Assembly: GCA_020633845.1 (NCBI GenBank)
Contig: JACKCW010000001.1
Span: 62,001 to 126,000, forward strand
Direction of reading: 5' to 3'
Origin: Caryophanales bacterium
Lineage (GTDB): Bacteria; Bacillota_I; Bacilli_A; Izemoplasmatales; UBA1188
Length of the DNA: 64,000 nucleotides
The first letter of the stretch is position 1, and every line of letters starts with the position of its first letter. A program made the translations under genes and the position numbers. Of the stretch, positions 26,385 through 36,220 are shown one piece after another. A model generated the notes under the pieces. That model saw nothing but the letters and a program-made list of their open reading frames with translations. It was not told the DNA's origin and did no database searches.

Positions 26385-28568
26385 TTAAATTTTATCCTTA
26401 ATCATAGATAAAGCCAGTCTTTTTCTCTCGATATCTGTGTTTACTACATATACCTTAATGATATCTCCGACTTTAACTACTTCACTTGGATGTTTGATTC
26501 TTCTTTCCGACATTCTTGAGATGTGCACAAGGCCGGATTCCTTTATTCCGATGTCAACGAAAGCGCCGAAATCGGTAATGTTTCTTACTGTGCCTTCAAG
26601 TTCCATGCCTGGTTTTAAATCTTCAAGGTGAAGAACTTCGCTCTTCAGTATCGGCTTTTTAAGAGAATCTCTCGGGTCTCTAAGCGGGGCAATAAAAGCT
26701 TCTAATATATCAGTTAGGGTAATCGGATTAATATCTAAATCTTTAGCGATTTTGTCTTCTGAATAAGATTTTATCTTATTAATAAGATTAACGCTTCCTA
26801 GGTCGTCTGAGGTAAAGCCTAAGTATGATAATACTTTTAAGGCAGTTTTATATGATTCCGGGTGAATGGATGTTTTATCTAACGGATTATCGGAATTAAT
26901 TATTCTTAAGAAACCGACGGATTGTTCAAAAGCCTTATCTCCGATTTTAGGCACTTTTTTAATTTCTTTTCGATCTTTGAAAGCTCCGTTTAAATCGCGG
27001 TATGTGACGATATTTTTCGCGATAGCTTTATTTAATCCAGAGATATGTTCAAGAAGAGATTTAGAGGCAGTGTTGACGTCAACTCCGATCGAGTTAACGG
27101 CTTTTTCCACCACAAAATCCAGAGTATCCGAAAGTTTTGATTGTGAGACGTCATGTTGATACTGACCGACCCCAATCGCTTGAGGCTCGATTTTTACCAG
27201 TTCTGCAAGAGGATCTTGAATTCTTCTTCCGATAGATACCGCGCTTCTTTCTTCTACATGGTAATCCGGAAATTCTTCAATTGCGGTAGGAGAGGCTGAA
27301 TATACCGAGGCTCCGGCTTCCGAAACAATAATGAAACTGGTCAGAAGTTTTTCTTCTTTTATCGTATCTGAGACAAACTTCTCTGTTTCTCTTGAAGCGG
27401 TTCCGTTTCCTATGGCGACAATATCGATTTTATATTTCTTGATAAAGCCGGTGAAAAGATCTTTGGCTTCTTTAATTCTCGCTTCCGGAACTCTTTCATC
27501 CGGATATTTTTGGTTTTGATACATTACACCTTTATCTAAAACCTTGCCGGTCTCGTCAAGGGCCGCGATTTTACAACCGGTTCTATAAGCCGGATCAACG
27601 CCTAAAATTCTTTTTCCTTTAAGAGGGGCGCTTAGTAAAAGGTGTTCTAAATTATCTCCGAAAAGCTTTATCGCTTTATCTTCAGCCTCACTAGTTAAAA
27701 GGGATCTGATTTCTCTTTCGACCGACGGAAAAATAAGACGATTATAAGAATCTTCAATGGCTTCTTCAATTAAATGATTCACTAAAGAATTATTTTTCTT
27801 TATTACTTTCTTAGCTAAATATTCTATATGCGAGTCTATCTTTTCAATAGAAACATTTACGACTCCCTCTTTTTCTGCCCGGTTAAGCGCGAGAATTCGG
27901 TAGGATTTTTGTCTTTTTATCTGTTCAGAATATTCATAATAATCACGATAAGTTTCTCTTGGATCTTCGGCGTTCTTTTTCTTTTTGGACGTTATTATTC
28001 CTTTTTCCAAAAGATCTTCCCTAATATAGGTTCTATATTCTTTATTATCGCTTATATCTTCGGCGATAATATATTTAGCGCCCGTTAAGGCGTCTTCACT
28101 AGTTAAAATGGTTTCGTTTAAATATTTAGAAGCCTCTTTTTCTAAATTAATGGAATCCGGGAAAGTCATTATAAGATCGGCTAAAGGTTTAAGACCGGCT
28201 TTTATAGCTTCTGTCGCTTTGGTCTTTTTCTTTTCTTTAAATGGTCTATAGATATCTTCAAGAGTAATAAGTTTTTCAGCCTTGTCAATTTCTTTTATCA
28301 GTTCATCCGATAGCAGGCCTTTTTCGTCAATCAGTCTTTTAATATCTTCTTTTCTTTGTTTCAGACTTACGGCGTATTCGTATTCTTTAGATATCGCTCT
28401 AATTTCTTCTTCATCTAGAGAACCGGTTATTTCTTTTCGGTAACGCGCAATAAAAGGAATAGTTCCCCCTTCCTCTAAAAGAGATAAAGTGGCTTCAATT
28501 TGGGTAGTTTTAATTCCTAGATTTTGCGCCACTTCTTCGATTAATCTTTGATCCATAAACTCGCTCAT
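26385..28568 (-). CDS. tex: Tex family S1 RNA-binding protein
   Basis: Tex resembles the transcription elongation factor Spt6 and binds nucleic acid. The 727 residues match the usual length. In order there is an N-terminal helical region (PFIARYRKEITGSLDEEEIR), a YqgF-like RNase H fold (ILGVDPAYRTGCKIAALDETG), a tandem HhH region (IGVDVNTASKSLLEHISGL, KKVPKIGDKAFEQSVGFLRI) and a C-terminal S1 domain (PGMELEGTVRNITDFGAFVDIGIKESGLVHIS). GAGAGGT 5 bases before ATG 28568 supports the start. A small terminator stands between it and the upstream membrane gene, so it may be partly uncoupled. Confidence 0.95.
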   Translation of the reverse strand: MSEFMDQRLIEEVAQNLGIKTTQIEATLSLLEEGGTIPFIARYRKEITGSLDEEEIRAISKEYEYAVSLKQRKEDIKRLIDEKGLLSDELIKEIDKAEKLITLEDIYRPFKEKKKTKATEAIKAGLKPLADLIMTFPDSINLEKEASKYLNETILTSEDALTGAKYIIAEDISDNKEYRTYIREDLLEKGIITSKKKKNAEDPRETYRDYYEYSEQIKRQKSYRILALNRAEKEGVVNVSIEKIDSHIEYLAKKVIKKNNSLVNHLIEEAIEDSYNRLIFPSVEREIRSLLTSEAEDKAIKLFGDNLEHLLLSAPLKGKRILGVDPAYRTGCKIAALDETGKVLDKGVMYQNQKYPDERVPEARIKEAKDLFTGFIKKYKIDIVAIGNGTASRETEKFVSDTIKEEKLLTSFIIVSEAGASVYSASPTAIEEFPDYHVEERSAVSIGRRIQDPLAELVKIEPQAIGVGQYQHDVSQSKLSDTLDFVVEKAVNSIGVDVNTASKSLLEHISGLNKAIAKNIVTYRDLNGAFKDRKEIKKVPKIGDKAFEQSVGFLRIINSDNPLDKTSIHPESYKTALKVLSYLGFTSDDLGSVNLINKIKSYSEDKIAKDLDINPITLTDILEAFIAPLRDPRDSLKKPILKSEVLHLEDLKPGMELEGTVRNITDFGAFVDIGIKESGLVHISRMSERRIKHPSEVVKVGDIIKVYVVNTDIERKRLALSMIKDKI

Positions 28569-28583
28569 TTTTACCTCTCTTGA

Positions 28584-28606
28584 ATAAAAAAACCCGTTAA
28601 GGGTTT
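28584..28606 (-). terminator. Short terminator between the membrane protein gene and tex
   Basis: AAACCC and GGGTTT arms with a 5-base loop and seven T on the minus strand. It starts 2 bases past the upstream stop and ends just before the tex ribosome site. The stem is short, so read-through into tex is expected. Confidence 0.6.
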
Positions 28607-28608
28607 AA

Positions 28609-29172
28609 TTATTCGGCATTAAAATTAAGCCATTCGCCGCCGTCTTCCAAAAGTTCCAGTTTTTCAATCACAGTTGCGCTTTTGGTTATGACTTGTTTAG
28701 CGGTATTCACCAGCTTATTGTTTTGAACGGCTACCAAATAGCCTTCCGAAACACTTATCCCGAGTTCGGCTTCAATATCATCCGCATTAGCGGTTTCATC
28801 GCTGTCCGATGTCGAATCAAACTCGTCATAGTCCAGAAGATAAAGTTTTATTGATACGTCTCCCGCAATATATTCATCAATATAATTAAGAACTGCAGTC
28901 ATGTTAGCGTCGTCGCCTTCTTCTGATGATGACGAACATACGTAAATCAGATAATTAACTTCATCCTGATTTAAAAGCTTGCTGTAGTCGGAAAGGTAAT
29001 AATCCGCATACTCTTCGCTAGCGTAAGTATCAGCCGCTTTTTTCCAGAATTTATTATATAAAATTACGAACGTCAACGATATTAAAATTAAAAATATTAT
29101 CACTGACGCCATTATTATCAGATTTTTCGTGTCTGAATTCTTACGGGCATAACCCTGAGCATATTTAGCCAC
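28609..29172 (-). CDS. Membrane-anchored protein of unknown function with thioredoxin-like hints
   Basis: One N-terminal membrane helix (about residues 18-41, NLIIMASVIIFLILISLTFVIL) is followed by about 145 mostly acidic residues predicted outside. The segment VNYLIYVCSSSSEE followed by NYIDEY, IKLYLLDYDEFD and YLVAVQNNKLVN follows the order of a thioredoxin fold. The CxxC redox pair is replaced by C-S-S-S, so oxidoreductase activity looks unlikely. The GTG at 29172 has GAGGTGA 5 bases upstream and is preferred to the GTG at 29181. It has its own promoter, and its function is unknown. Confidence 0.7.
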   Translation of the reverse strand: MAKYAQGYARKNSDTKNLIIMASVIIFLILISLTFVILYNKFWKKAADTYASEEYADYYLSDYSKLLNQDEVNYLIYVCSSSSEEGDDANMTAVLNYIDEYIAGDVSIKLYLLDYDEFDSTSDSDETANADDIEAELGISVSEGYLVAVQNNKLVNTAKQVITKSATVIEKLELLEDGGEWLNFNAE

Positions 29173-29193
29173 GTTTCTCACCTCGCTCTATCT

Positions 29194-29222
29194 ATTGTAA
29201 AGTATAAGACCCTTTTTTGCAA
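29194..29222 (-). promoter_or_regulatory. Promoter of the thioredoxin-like membrane gene (and tex by read-through)
   Basis: TTGCAA (29217-29222), a 17-bp spacer and TACAAT (29194-29199) on the minus strand. Confidence 0.7.
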
Positions 29223-29252
29223 GATTAATTTAGGGTGTAATCCTATAGAGGA

Positions 29253-30221
29253 TTAGTTTAATTTGCTGCCGTTGTATTTTTCTCTTTTTTCGATGATTTC
29301 TGTGTATAGTTTGTGAATGGCCCGATATCGGTGGTTAAGGGCCGACTTCGAAATCGTTTTGTTAAACTCGTCCTCAGATTTATCCGATAATTCCTGAAGA
29401 GTTGAGTCTTGGTTCTTCTCTCTTAAGACGATGGCTTCCTTAATTGATTTTGGAAGTCTATCTTTATAATAAGCTTTAACGGTCTCAATTTCTTTCATTT
29501 GGCGAATAGCGGCGGTTGTTGCTTTCTTTTCGTTGGCTATTTCACAATTCATAACCCGGTTTATCGAATTAGAAAGGTCTCTTTCAATACGATAATCCTC
29601 AAAATAGAAGAGTGATTCCGAAGAGCCGAGAATTCGGATGAAATCAGCGATTTTATCCGCGCTTTTCAAATATACAATATAACCTCTTCTATTTTTAGAT
29701 ACCTTAGCCTGAAGGTTATATACATTTAAAAGGTCTCTAAGATTATAGGCGGTTAAAGTATTAAAGGTTTGAATTTCCATGTGATAAGTCAAAGTTTTAG
29801 GATCGTTGACCGAGCCGCAGGCTAGAAAGGCTCCCTTAATGTAAGAAAGACGAAGATTATCTTTTGCCAGTTCTTTTTTAAGATTATAGGTAGAGTCTTC
29901 CTTAGCCGCCATAATCTTGAGATCCAGAAGAGGAATTGTGGCGTTTTGTTCAATCAAAACTGAATAAACATTATCTTTATTTAATCGCAGTTCTTTCTCT
30001 TCTTTAAAAAGAGGTTCTGTATTATAGAACTTCTTAATTAAATCTTCGACTTTTTTAGCGACCTTAAGGTTCTTGCTTCTAAATTCCAGATAAAGTCCGG
30101 AGGAAGAAAGATTGATGGAACCGTTTATCTGCATCAGTCCCATAAGCATAGCTTTTTCTTCTTCGTTATTTAGCGCTATATCGACCAGTTCGTCTTTTAA
30201 CTTCATGGAAAATGAAGGCAT
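29253..30221 (-). CDS. whiA: WhiA, DNA-binding protein with homing-endonuclease-like fold
   Basis: WhiA is a conserved Gram-positive protein with a role in cell division and chromosome organisation. The 322 residues are the normal length. The N-terminal segment FSMKLKDELVDIALNNEEEKAMLMGLMQINGS starts the degenerate LAGLIDADG domains (to about 210), with AFLACGSVNDPKTLTYHMEI. The C-terminal HTH has NRVMNCEIANEKKATTAAIRQM, TLQELSDKSEDEFNKTISKSALNHRYRAIHKL. It follows lgt by 3 bases. In Bacillus, whiA is instead near yvcJ and yvcK. Confidence 0.95.
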   Translation of the reverse strand: MPSFSMKLKDELVDIALNNEEEKAMLMGLMQINGSINLSSSGLYLEFRSKNLKVAKKVEDLIKKFYNTEPLFKEEKELRLNKDNVYSVLIEQNATIPLLDLKIMAAKEDSTYNLKKELAKDNLRLSYIKGAFLACGSVNDPKTLTYHMEIQTFNTLTAYNLRDLLNVYNLQAKVSKNRRGYIVYLKSADKIADFIRILGSSESLFYFEDYRIERDLSNSINRVMNCEIANEKKATTAAIRQMKEIETVKAYYKDRLPKSIKEAIVLREKNQDSTLQELSDKSEDEFNKTISKSALNHRYRAIHKLYTEIIEKREKYNGSKLN

Positions 30222-30224
30222 AGT

Positions 30225-31388
30225 TTATTTCTTTTTCTCCTGCTTTTCTTCTTGGACTTCTTTGCTTTTATCTTTGATAACTTCTTTTGTTTCTTCTGTC
30301 TTTGGTTCTTCTTTAGGAGCGTCTTCTACCTCAATATTACTAGAGGCCGAAGAGATGGCTTCTTTATATGATTCGCCTTTTTTAATAAAACGAATATATA
30401 TAAGGGCGAAAATACCGATCGCAATCATGATAATTGAAGTAACTTGAGCGGTTTTAAGATTAAAGAAATTAGTATAAAGCGAATCCATCCTAATTGCTTC
30501 AATGAAAAATCTGCCGATGCCGTACCAAATCAGATATAAAGCGCCAAAAGCCCCCGATTTCACAAACTTAGTTCTTCTAAAGACAAAATATAAGGCTAGA
30601 CCTAAAAGATTCCAAAGTGATTCATAAAGGAACGTCGGATGATAATAGTTCCATCCGGAAACATAAGAGGTATAAGTTCCGAAGTCATAAGATTCGTTAT
30701 ACATGCACATGTTGTTCGCAATCCATTTCGGAATGTGATAGGTATTAATAAGCATGTCATACTGCTCGGCTATCGTTAAATTAGGAGTTAGTATTCCGTT
30801 TGCGAGATCGGTAGCGTTAAAGCCGCCGATTACCGTTCCATGGGCTTCTTGATTAAAGAAGTTTCCCCATCTTCCGGCAATTTGCCCGATTAATAAACCA
30901 GGGGCGACGATATCTAACATTCTTCTTGTTTTCCATTTTTTGATATGAACACAGATAATCGATCCGACAAAGGCCACTAAAATAGCCCCGTGAATCGCGA
31001 GTCCCGAAAGTCCGTTAAAATGCCAAAGATAAGGAACGGAAGTAAAGCCAATAGCGTACATTGAGGTATAAAAAATCGCCTTGAAGAAACCATAGTCCGC
31101 CAGATAAGTTTGGAAGGTTGCGGTGCCGTCAAAGGATAGATACCAAATTCTTGCGCCTAAAATAGCGAGAGGGACAATGATTATCGCGCAATCAAGAATG
31201 TCGTCTCTTTTCATATTCATTCGTTTTGCTTCAATGGTGCAGACAAAAAACGCAATGATGATTCCGGTTAAAATACAAATGGAATACTTGGTTATATTAC
31301 CGATAAAATCAGGATCGTAAAACCAATTAGTAAACCAGTTATCCGGAATTGTTCCGCAACAGGAAGAATCTGTTAGAAAATTAAACAT
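30225..31388 (-). CDS. lgt: Prolipoprotein diacylglyceryl transferase with a charged C-terminal tail
   Basis: Transfers diacylglyceryl from phosphatidylglycerol to the lipobox cysteine of prelipoproteins. It is needed for the several lipoproteins encoded in this window. Multi-pass membrane protein; the Lgt signature GRWGNFFNQEAHG lies at 172-184 with its conserved Arg, Asn and Glu, and YNESYDF and RFFIEAIRMDS follow. At 387 residues it is longer than the usual 260-300. About 30 residues are inserted near 95-125, and the last 50 form a Lys/Glu-rich cytoplasmic tail of unknown purpose. AGAGGTGA precedes the ATG. Confidence 0.94.
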   Translation of the reverse strand: MFNFLTDSSCCGTIPDNWFTNWFYDPDFIGNITKYSICILTGIIIAFFVCTIEAKRMNMKRDDILDCAIIIVPLAILGARIWYLSFDGTATFQTYLADYGFFKAIFYTSMYAIGFTSVPYLWHFNGLSGLAIHGAILVAFVGSIICVHIKKWKTRRMLDIVAPGLLIGQIAGRWGNFFNQEAHGTVIGGFNATDLANGILTPNLTIAEQYDMLINTYHIPKWIANNMCMYNESYDFGTYTSYVSGWNYYHPTFLYESLWNLLGLALYFVFRRTKFVKSGAFGALYLIWYGIGRFFIEAIRMDSLYTNFFNLKTAQVTSIIMIAIGIFALIYIRFIKKGESYKEAISSASSNIEVEDAPKEEPKTEETKEVIKDKSKEVQEEKQEKKK

Positions 31389-31425
31389 AGGTCACCTCTT
31401 TTTAAATATAACACCTATTTAGGAT

Positions 31426-34230
31426 TTATAAAACCTTTTTAAGATAACGTCCGGTATCCGAGTTCTCGTTTAAGCAAAGTTCTTCCGGAGTTCCGTCCCC
31501 GATTATATATCCGCCTTTATCTCCGCCCTCCGGGCCGAGATCGATAATATAGTCGGCGGTTTTAATCATATCTAAGTTATGTTCTATTACCACAATGGTC
31601 GCTCCGGCATCATTTATTTTCTTAAGGACTTGTAAAAGTTTTTCGATGTCGTATTGGTGAAGACCGGTTGAAGGTTCGTCTAAAATATAAAGAGAATCTT
31701 TTATGATGCTTCTGTTTAGTTCGTTCGCGAGCTTAACTCTTTGGGCTTCGCCGCCCGATAAGGTAGTCGAGTTCTGACCGAGTTTAATATAGCCGAGACC
31801 GACATCAGACATCGTCTCTAGTTGTCTTTTTATTTTTGGTTGGTTAGAGAAAAACTCTAAAGCTTCGTCCACGGTAAGATCTAAGACATCTGCGATATTT
31901 TTTCCTTTGAATTTAATCTCTAAGGTATCCCGGTTGTATTTCTTTCCGTGGCATTCTTCACATTCGACATAGACATCCGGTAAAAAATGCATCTCGATTT
32001 TAGTTACGCCGTCGCCTCCACAAGATTCGCATCTTCCGCCTTTCACGTTAAAAGAAAATCTGGACTTATTATAGCCTCTGATTTTAGATTCCTGAGCTTC
32101 CGCAAAAAGACTTCTTATTTCATCAAAGACACCGATATAAGTCGCCGGGTTCGATCTTGGTGTTCTTCCGATTGGCGATTGGTCGACAATGATGATTTTT
32201 TTCACCTTGTCCTTGCCTTCTATTGAAAGGTAGTCGCCGGGGATTGTCTTTCGATCAAATACTTCTTTTTCAATTCCTTTGGAGAGGCAATCGTTAACGA
32301 GCGAACTCTTTCCTGAGCCTGATACGCCGGTCACATAGGTGATTAAACCGACCGGGAATTTAGCGTCAATATTTTTAAGATTATGGCAAGTGGCGCCTTT
32401 AACTTCAATATAACCTTCTTCCGGTTTCTTTCTTCCTTTTGGTACTTCTATTTTAAGATCGCCTCTTAAAAACTTAGCGGTAAGAGTGTTGGAAGTTTTT
32501 ATCATCTCTTCATAAGTGCCGCTATAAACTAACTCGCCGCCGTGAACGCCGGCATAAGGTCCGAAGTCTAAAATATAATCAGCGTTTTCAATAGTTTCCG
32601 TATCGTGTTCGACAATAAGAAGCGTATTTCCGAGGTCTCTCATTTCTTTCATGGCTTCAATCAATTTTTGATTATCTTTTTGATGGAGACCAATAGAAGG
32701 CTCGTCTAACACATAGATAATACCGGTAAGTTTAGAACCTATCTGCGTCGCCAGGCGGATCCGTTGAGCCTCGCCTCCCGATAATGTTGCGCTCATCCGG
32801 TTTAAACTTAAATAACCAAGGCCGACTTTCGATAAAAATTCTAGTCTTTCTTTTATTTCTTTTAAAATCATATGAGAGATAAATTCGTTTCTTTCCGACA
32901 ACTTTAAAGAAGAAATCTTCTCGTACAAATTATCTACCGAAAGCGAAGTTAAATCATCAATATTATAGCCGTCGATTAAAACCGATAAAGCGGCCTCATT
33001 CAGCCGTTTTCCCTGGCATACAGGACATAAATCGTCCACCATATATTGTTCGAGCCATTCTCTTATAAAACGGGATTGGGTTTCTAAATATCTTCTTTCC
33101 AGGTTTCTAACTATCCCCTCAAATTTAGAACTTGCGATTTTATAGATGGAAGCGGTGGACTTAGATTTATAGGTATAAGAAAAAGATTTTTCCGATCCGT
33201 ATAAAAGAAGAGATTTCTGTTCCTCGGTTAAGTCCTTAAAAGGCACATTTTTCGGAATCGAAAAAGATTCCATAAAAGAAAGAAGAGCTATCATCGACAT
33301 CGTATCGTCGTGCGCCCATTTTTCAAATACTCCGTCTTCCACCGATAGAGTTTTATCCGGGACTAAAAGATCAGGATTGATATGTCTTTTAAAGCCAAGA
33401 CCGCTGCATTCTTTACAAGCTCCAATTGGTGAATTGAAAGAAAATAATCTCGGTTCCATATCCGGAATAGTAAATCCGCAAATCGGACAACTGTGTTTAG
33501 ACGAAAAAGTAATGTCCTTATCATCCAGTCTTAAAACCGCAAGACCATCTGATAGTTTAAGAGCCAGTTCTAAAGAATCATGAAGACGGTTTCTGTCTTC
33601 ACTACTTATTGCCAGTCGATCAATTACCGCTAAAATAGTATGTTTTTCGGTTTTTTTGAGTGTGATATCGTCTTCTAAAGATAACATAACGCCGTCAACT
33701 ATCGCTCTTGAATATCCTTCCATTCTAAGATGAGAAAAAGTGTTTTCAAAAGTACCTTTTTCTTCGGAGGCTATTGGCGATAAAATCATCGCCTTTTCTT
33801 TTTCGTATTCTAAAGATTTTTCTACCATTTCATCAATGGTTTCAGGGACTATCGGAATATGATGATTTGGACAATAAGGAGTTCCGATTTTAGAAAAGAG
33901 AAGTCTTAGATAGTCGGTAATCTCTGTGATCGTTCCGACAGTTGATCTCGGGTTCTTGGATCCGCTTTTTTGGTCAATCGAAATAGCCGGAGATAATCCT
34001 TCAACGCTTTCGACATTCGGTTTTCCGAGATCGCCTAAAAACTGTCTCGCATAAGACGAGAGTGATTCGATATAACGCCTTTGGCCTTCTTTATATATCG
34101 TATCAAAAGCAAAAGAGGTTTTTCCGGAACCGGAAACCCCTGTTGCGACAATAAATTTATTTTTCGGTATTACGCAGTCAACGTTTTTTAAATTGTTTTC
34201 TTTAGCGCCTTTTACTTTTATGTAATCCAT
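31426..34230 (-). CDS. uvrA: Excinuclease ABC subunit A
   Basis: DNA damage sensor of nucleotide excision repair, with two ABC-type ATPase modules. The 934 residues are typical. Walker A motifs are GVSGSGKTSF (about 31-40) and GVSGSGKSSL (about 635). Signature motifs are TLSGGEAQRIRLA and TLSGGEAQRVKLA. Zinc modules are CPICGFTIPDMEPRLFSFNSPIGACKECSGLG and CESCGGDGVTKIEMHFLPDVYVECEECHG. It follows ligA by 1 base. No uvrB is seen in this window; in most Firmicutes uvrA pairs with uvrB. Confidence 0.98.
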   Translation of the reverse strand: MDYIKVKGAKENNLKNVDCVIPKNKFIVATGVSGSGKTSFAFDTIYKEGQRRYIESLSSYARQFLGDLGKPNVESVEGLSPAISIDQKSGSKNPRSTVGTITEITDYLRLLFSKIGTPYCPNHHIPIVPETIDEMVEKSLEYEKEKAMILSPIASEEKGTFENTFSHLRMEGYSRAIVDGVMLSLEDDITLKKTEKHTILAVIDRLAISSEDRNRLHDSLELALKLSDGLAVLRLDDKDITFSSKHSCPICGFTIPDMEPRLFSFNSPIGACKECSGLGFKRHINPDLLVPDKTLSVEDGVFEKWAHDDTMSMIALLSFMESFSIPKNVPFKDLTEEQKSLLLYGSEKSFSYTYKSKSTASIYKIASSKFEGIVRNLERRYLETQSRFIREWLEQYMVDDLCPVCQGKRLNEAALSVLIDGYNIDDLTSLSVDNLYEKISSLKLSERNEFISHMILKEIKERLEFLSKVGLGYLSLNRMSATLSGGEAQRIRLATQIGSKLTGIIYVLDEPSIGLHQKDNQKLIEAMKEMRDLGNTLLIVEHDTETIENADYILDFGPYAGVHGGELVYSGTYEEMIKTSNTLTAKFLRGDLKIEVPKGRKKPEEGYIEVKGATCHNLKNIDAKFPVGLITYVTGVSGSGKSSLVNDCLSKGIEKEVFDRKTIPGDYLSIEGKDKVKKIIIVDQSPIGRTPRSNPATYIGVFDEIRSLFAEAQESKIRGYNKSRFSFNVKGGRCESCGGDGVTKIEMHFLPDVYVECEECHGKKYNRDTLEIKFKGKNIADVLDLTVDEALEFFSNQPKIKRQLETMSDVGLGYIKLGQNSTTLSGGEAQRVKLANELNRSIIKDSLYILDEPSTGLHQYDIEKLLQVLKKINDAGATIVVIEHNLDMIKTADYIIDLGPEGGDKGGYIIGDGTPEELCLNENSDTGRYLKKVL

Positions 34231-34231
34231 C

Positions 34232-36220
34232 TTATTCCTTAATCATTTCTTCAAATTCCTCTTCGGTTAAAAGAGTGATATTTAATTCTTTGGCTTTTTC
34301 CAGTTTAGATCCGGCTGATTCGCCATATAAAACATAGTCGGTTTTAGAAGATACCGAAGACGATGCCTTTCCGCCTTTATCTTCAATGATTTTTTGTGCT
34401 TCTTCTCTTGAGTAATTTTTTAAGGTTCCCGTAAGCACAAAGGTTTTCCCGCTGAACAAGGATTCTTTTTCCGATTTAGATGAAACATAAATCATATTTA
34501 AACCGGAACTCTTCAGTTTATTTATTTCTTCGATATTTTTTATATCTTTAAAATAATCTATCACATTCTTAGCGATAATATCACCGATATCTGAGATAAG
34601 GGAAAGATCTTCTTCCTTTAGAGACATTATTTCGTCGATTGAACGGTATTTCTCACAAATAATTTTTGCGACCTTCTTCCCGACGTTTTTAATCCCAAGC
34701 CCGTAAAGTAAGCGGTCCAGGTTATTCTTTTTCGATATTTCGATTGAGTCAATCAAAGAAGTGACTTTTCGTTCTTTAAATCCTTCTTTCGTTAAAAGGA
34801 CTTCGGCATAATCTTTTAAATTAAAGATATCGCTGATATCGTGAATAAATCCTTCATTATAAAGAAATTCTACTATCTTATCACCAAGCCCGACAATATC
34901 GTATGCGTCTCTGGCGGCAAAATGGACAAGCTGTTCAATGCGTCTGGCATCGCAGAGGTTATTCGTGCAGTACCAATCCGCTTCCCCTTCTCTTCTTATT
35001 AAAGGTGAACCGCATTTCGGACAATTTTTAATCATTTGAAAAGGAAGAGAAGATTCGTCTCTTTCTTCTTTTATGACTTTAACAACTTCCGGAATGATTT
35101 CCGCAGCTTTTCTCAAATAAACCGTGTCGTTAAGCCTTATATCTTTAGAGATAATATAGTCTTCGTTATTAAGCGTCGCTCTCGATACGGTCGAGCCGCT
35201 AATGTTGACTGGGTCTAAAATCGCGACCGGGGTAATAACCCCGGTTCTTCCAACCTGAAAAGCGATATCTCTTATTTTGGTTTTGACTTCAAGCGGAGCG
35301 AACTTATAAGCGGTAGCCCACTTCGGGTATTTTGCCGTTTCACCGATTTTATCGTAGTCTTTCATATAATTATATTTCATGACTACGCCGTCAATGTCGT
35401 AAGAATAGGAAAAACGTTTTTGGTCGATATCTTCAATATATTCGATTAACTCTTTTTTATTTTTAACGACTTTAGATTCCGGATTAACATGAAAACCGAG
35501 TTTTTTAAGAAAAGAAAGAGCCTCGCTTTGCGTTTGAATATTGTATTTCTCCGGATCCACTAAGTAATAAATAAAAGTGTCTAGTCCTCTTTTTCTGACC
35601 ACTTTCGGATCAAGTTGCCTAATAGTTCCGGCCGCGGCGTTTCTGGCGTTTTTGAAAAGTTCTTCTCCTTGAGCCTTTCTTTCCTCGTTAATCTTTTCAA
35701 AATTCTCTTTCTTGAGATATATTTCGCCTCTCACCGAGACATCAATATCTTCTTTTAATCTTAAAGGCACAGAGTTAATCGTTTTAGCGTTTAAAGTAAT
35801 ATCTTCGCCGACTAGGCCGTCTCCTCTTGTGGATGCTTCTTTTAAATAACCTTTTTCGTATTTTAAAGAAACGGCGAGACCGTCGATTTTTAACTCCATC
35901 GAGTATTCTTCTTTCCCGGTTATCTTTTCAATACCTTCTAGGTAAGAGAATACTTCTTCGTATGAAAAAAGATCGGAAAGTGACTTCATTTCCTTTTCGT
36001 GAACGACTTTTCTGAATTTATCAAGCGCCACTCCGCCCACTCTTAAAGTGGGAGAGTCTAAAGTTTTATATTCGGGATTTTCTTCTTCAAGACGGATAAG
36101 TTCAGCCATCATCATATCATATTCGAAATCGCTTATCGAAGGATTATCGGATACATAATATTCATAGTTGGCTTTATTTATCTTACTCTTTAATTCCTGT
36201 ATTCTCTCTTTCGCGTTCAT
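34232..36220 (-). CDS. ligA: NAD-dependent DNA ligase
   Basis: Seals nicks during replication and repair using NAD+. The 662 residues match the family. The adenylation domain has the nucleophile K111 in ELKIDGLAVSLKYEKG. OB-fold, a C4 zinc finger (CPKC...CTNNLC near 400-425), HhH repeats (GLGIKNVGKKVAKII, ISDIGDIIAKNVIDYF) and a C-terminal BRCT domain (FSGKTFVLTGTL to the end) follow. It overlaps the upstream kinase gene by 38 bases; GAGGA 8 bases upstream supports this start. pcrA-ligA linkage is common in Firmicutes. Confidence 0.98.
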   Translation of the reverse strand: MNAKERIQELKSKINKANYEYYVSDNPSISDFEYDMMMAELIRLEEENPEYKTLDSPTLRVGGVALDKFRKVVHEKEMKSLSDLFSYEEVFSYLEGIEKITGKEEYSMELKIDGLAVSLKYEKGYLKEASTRGDGLVGEDITLNAKTINSVPLRLKEDIDVSVRGEIYLKKENFEKINEERKAQGEELFKNARNAAAGTIRQLDPKVVRKRGLDTFIYYLVDPEKYNIQTQSEALSFLKKLGFHVNPESKVVKNKKELIEYIEDIDQKRFSYSYDIDGVVMKYNYMKDYDKIGETAKYPKWATAYKFAPLEVKTKIRDIAFQVGRTGVITPVAILDPVNISGSTVSRATLNNEDYIISKDIRLNDTVYLRKAAEIIPEVVKVIKEERDESSLPFQMIKNCPKCGSPLIRREGEADWYCTNNLCDARRIEQLVHFAARDAYDIVGLGDKIVEFLYNEGFIHDISDIFNLKDYAEVLLTKEGFKERKVTSLIDSIEISKKNNLDRLLYGLGIKNVGKKVAKIICEKYRSIDEIMSLKEEDLSLISDIGDIIAKNVIDYFKDIKNIEEINKLKSSGLNMIYVSSKSEKESLFSGKTFVLTGTLKNYSREEAQKIIEDKGGKASSSVSSKTDYVLYGESAGSKLEKAKELNITLLTEEEFEEMIKE

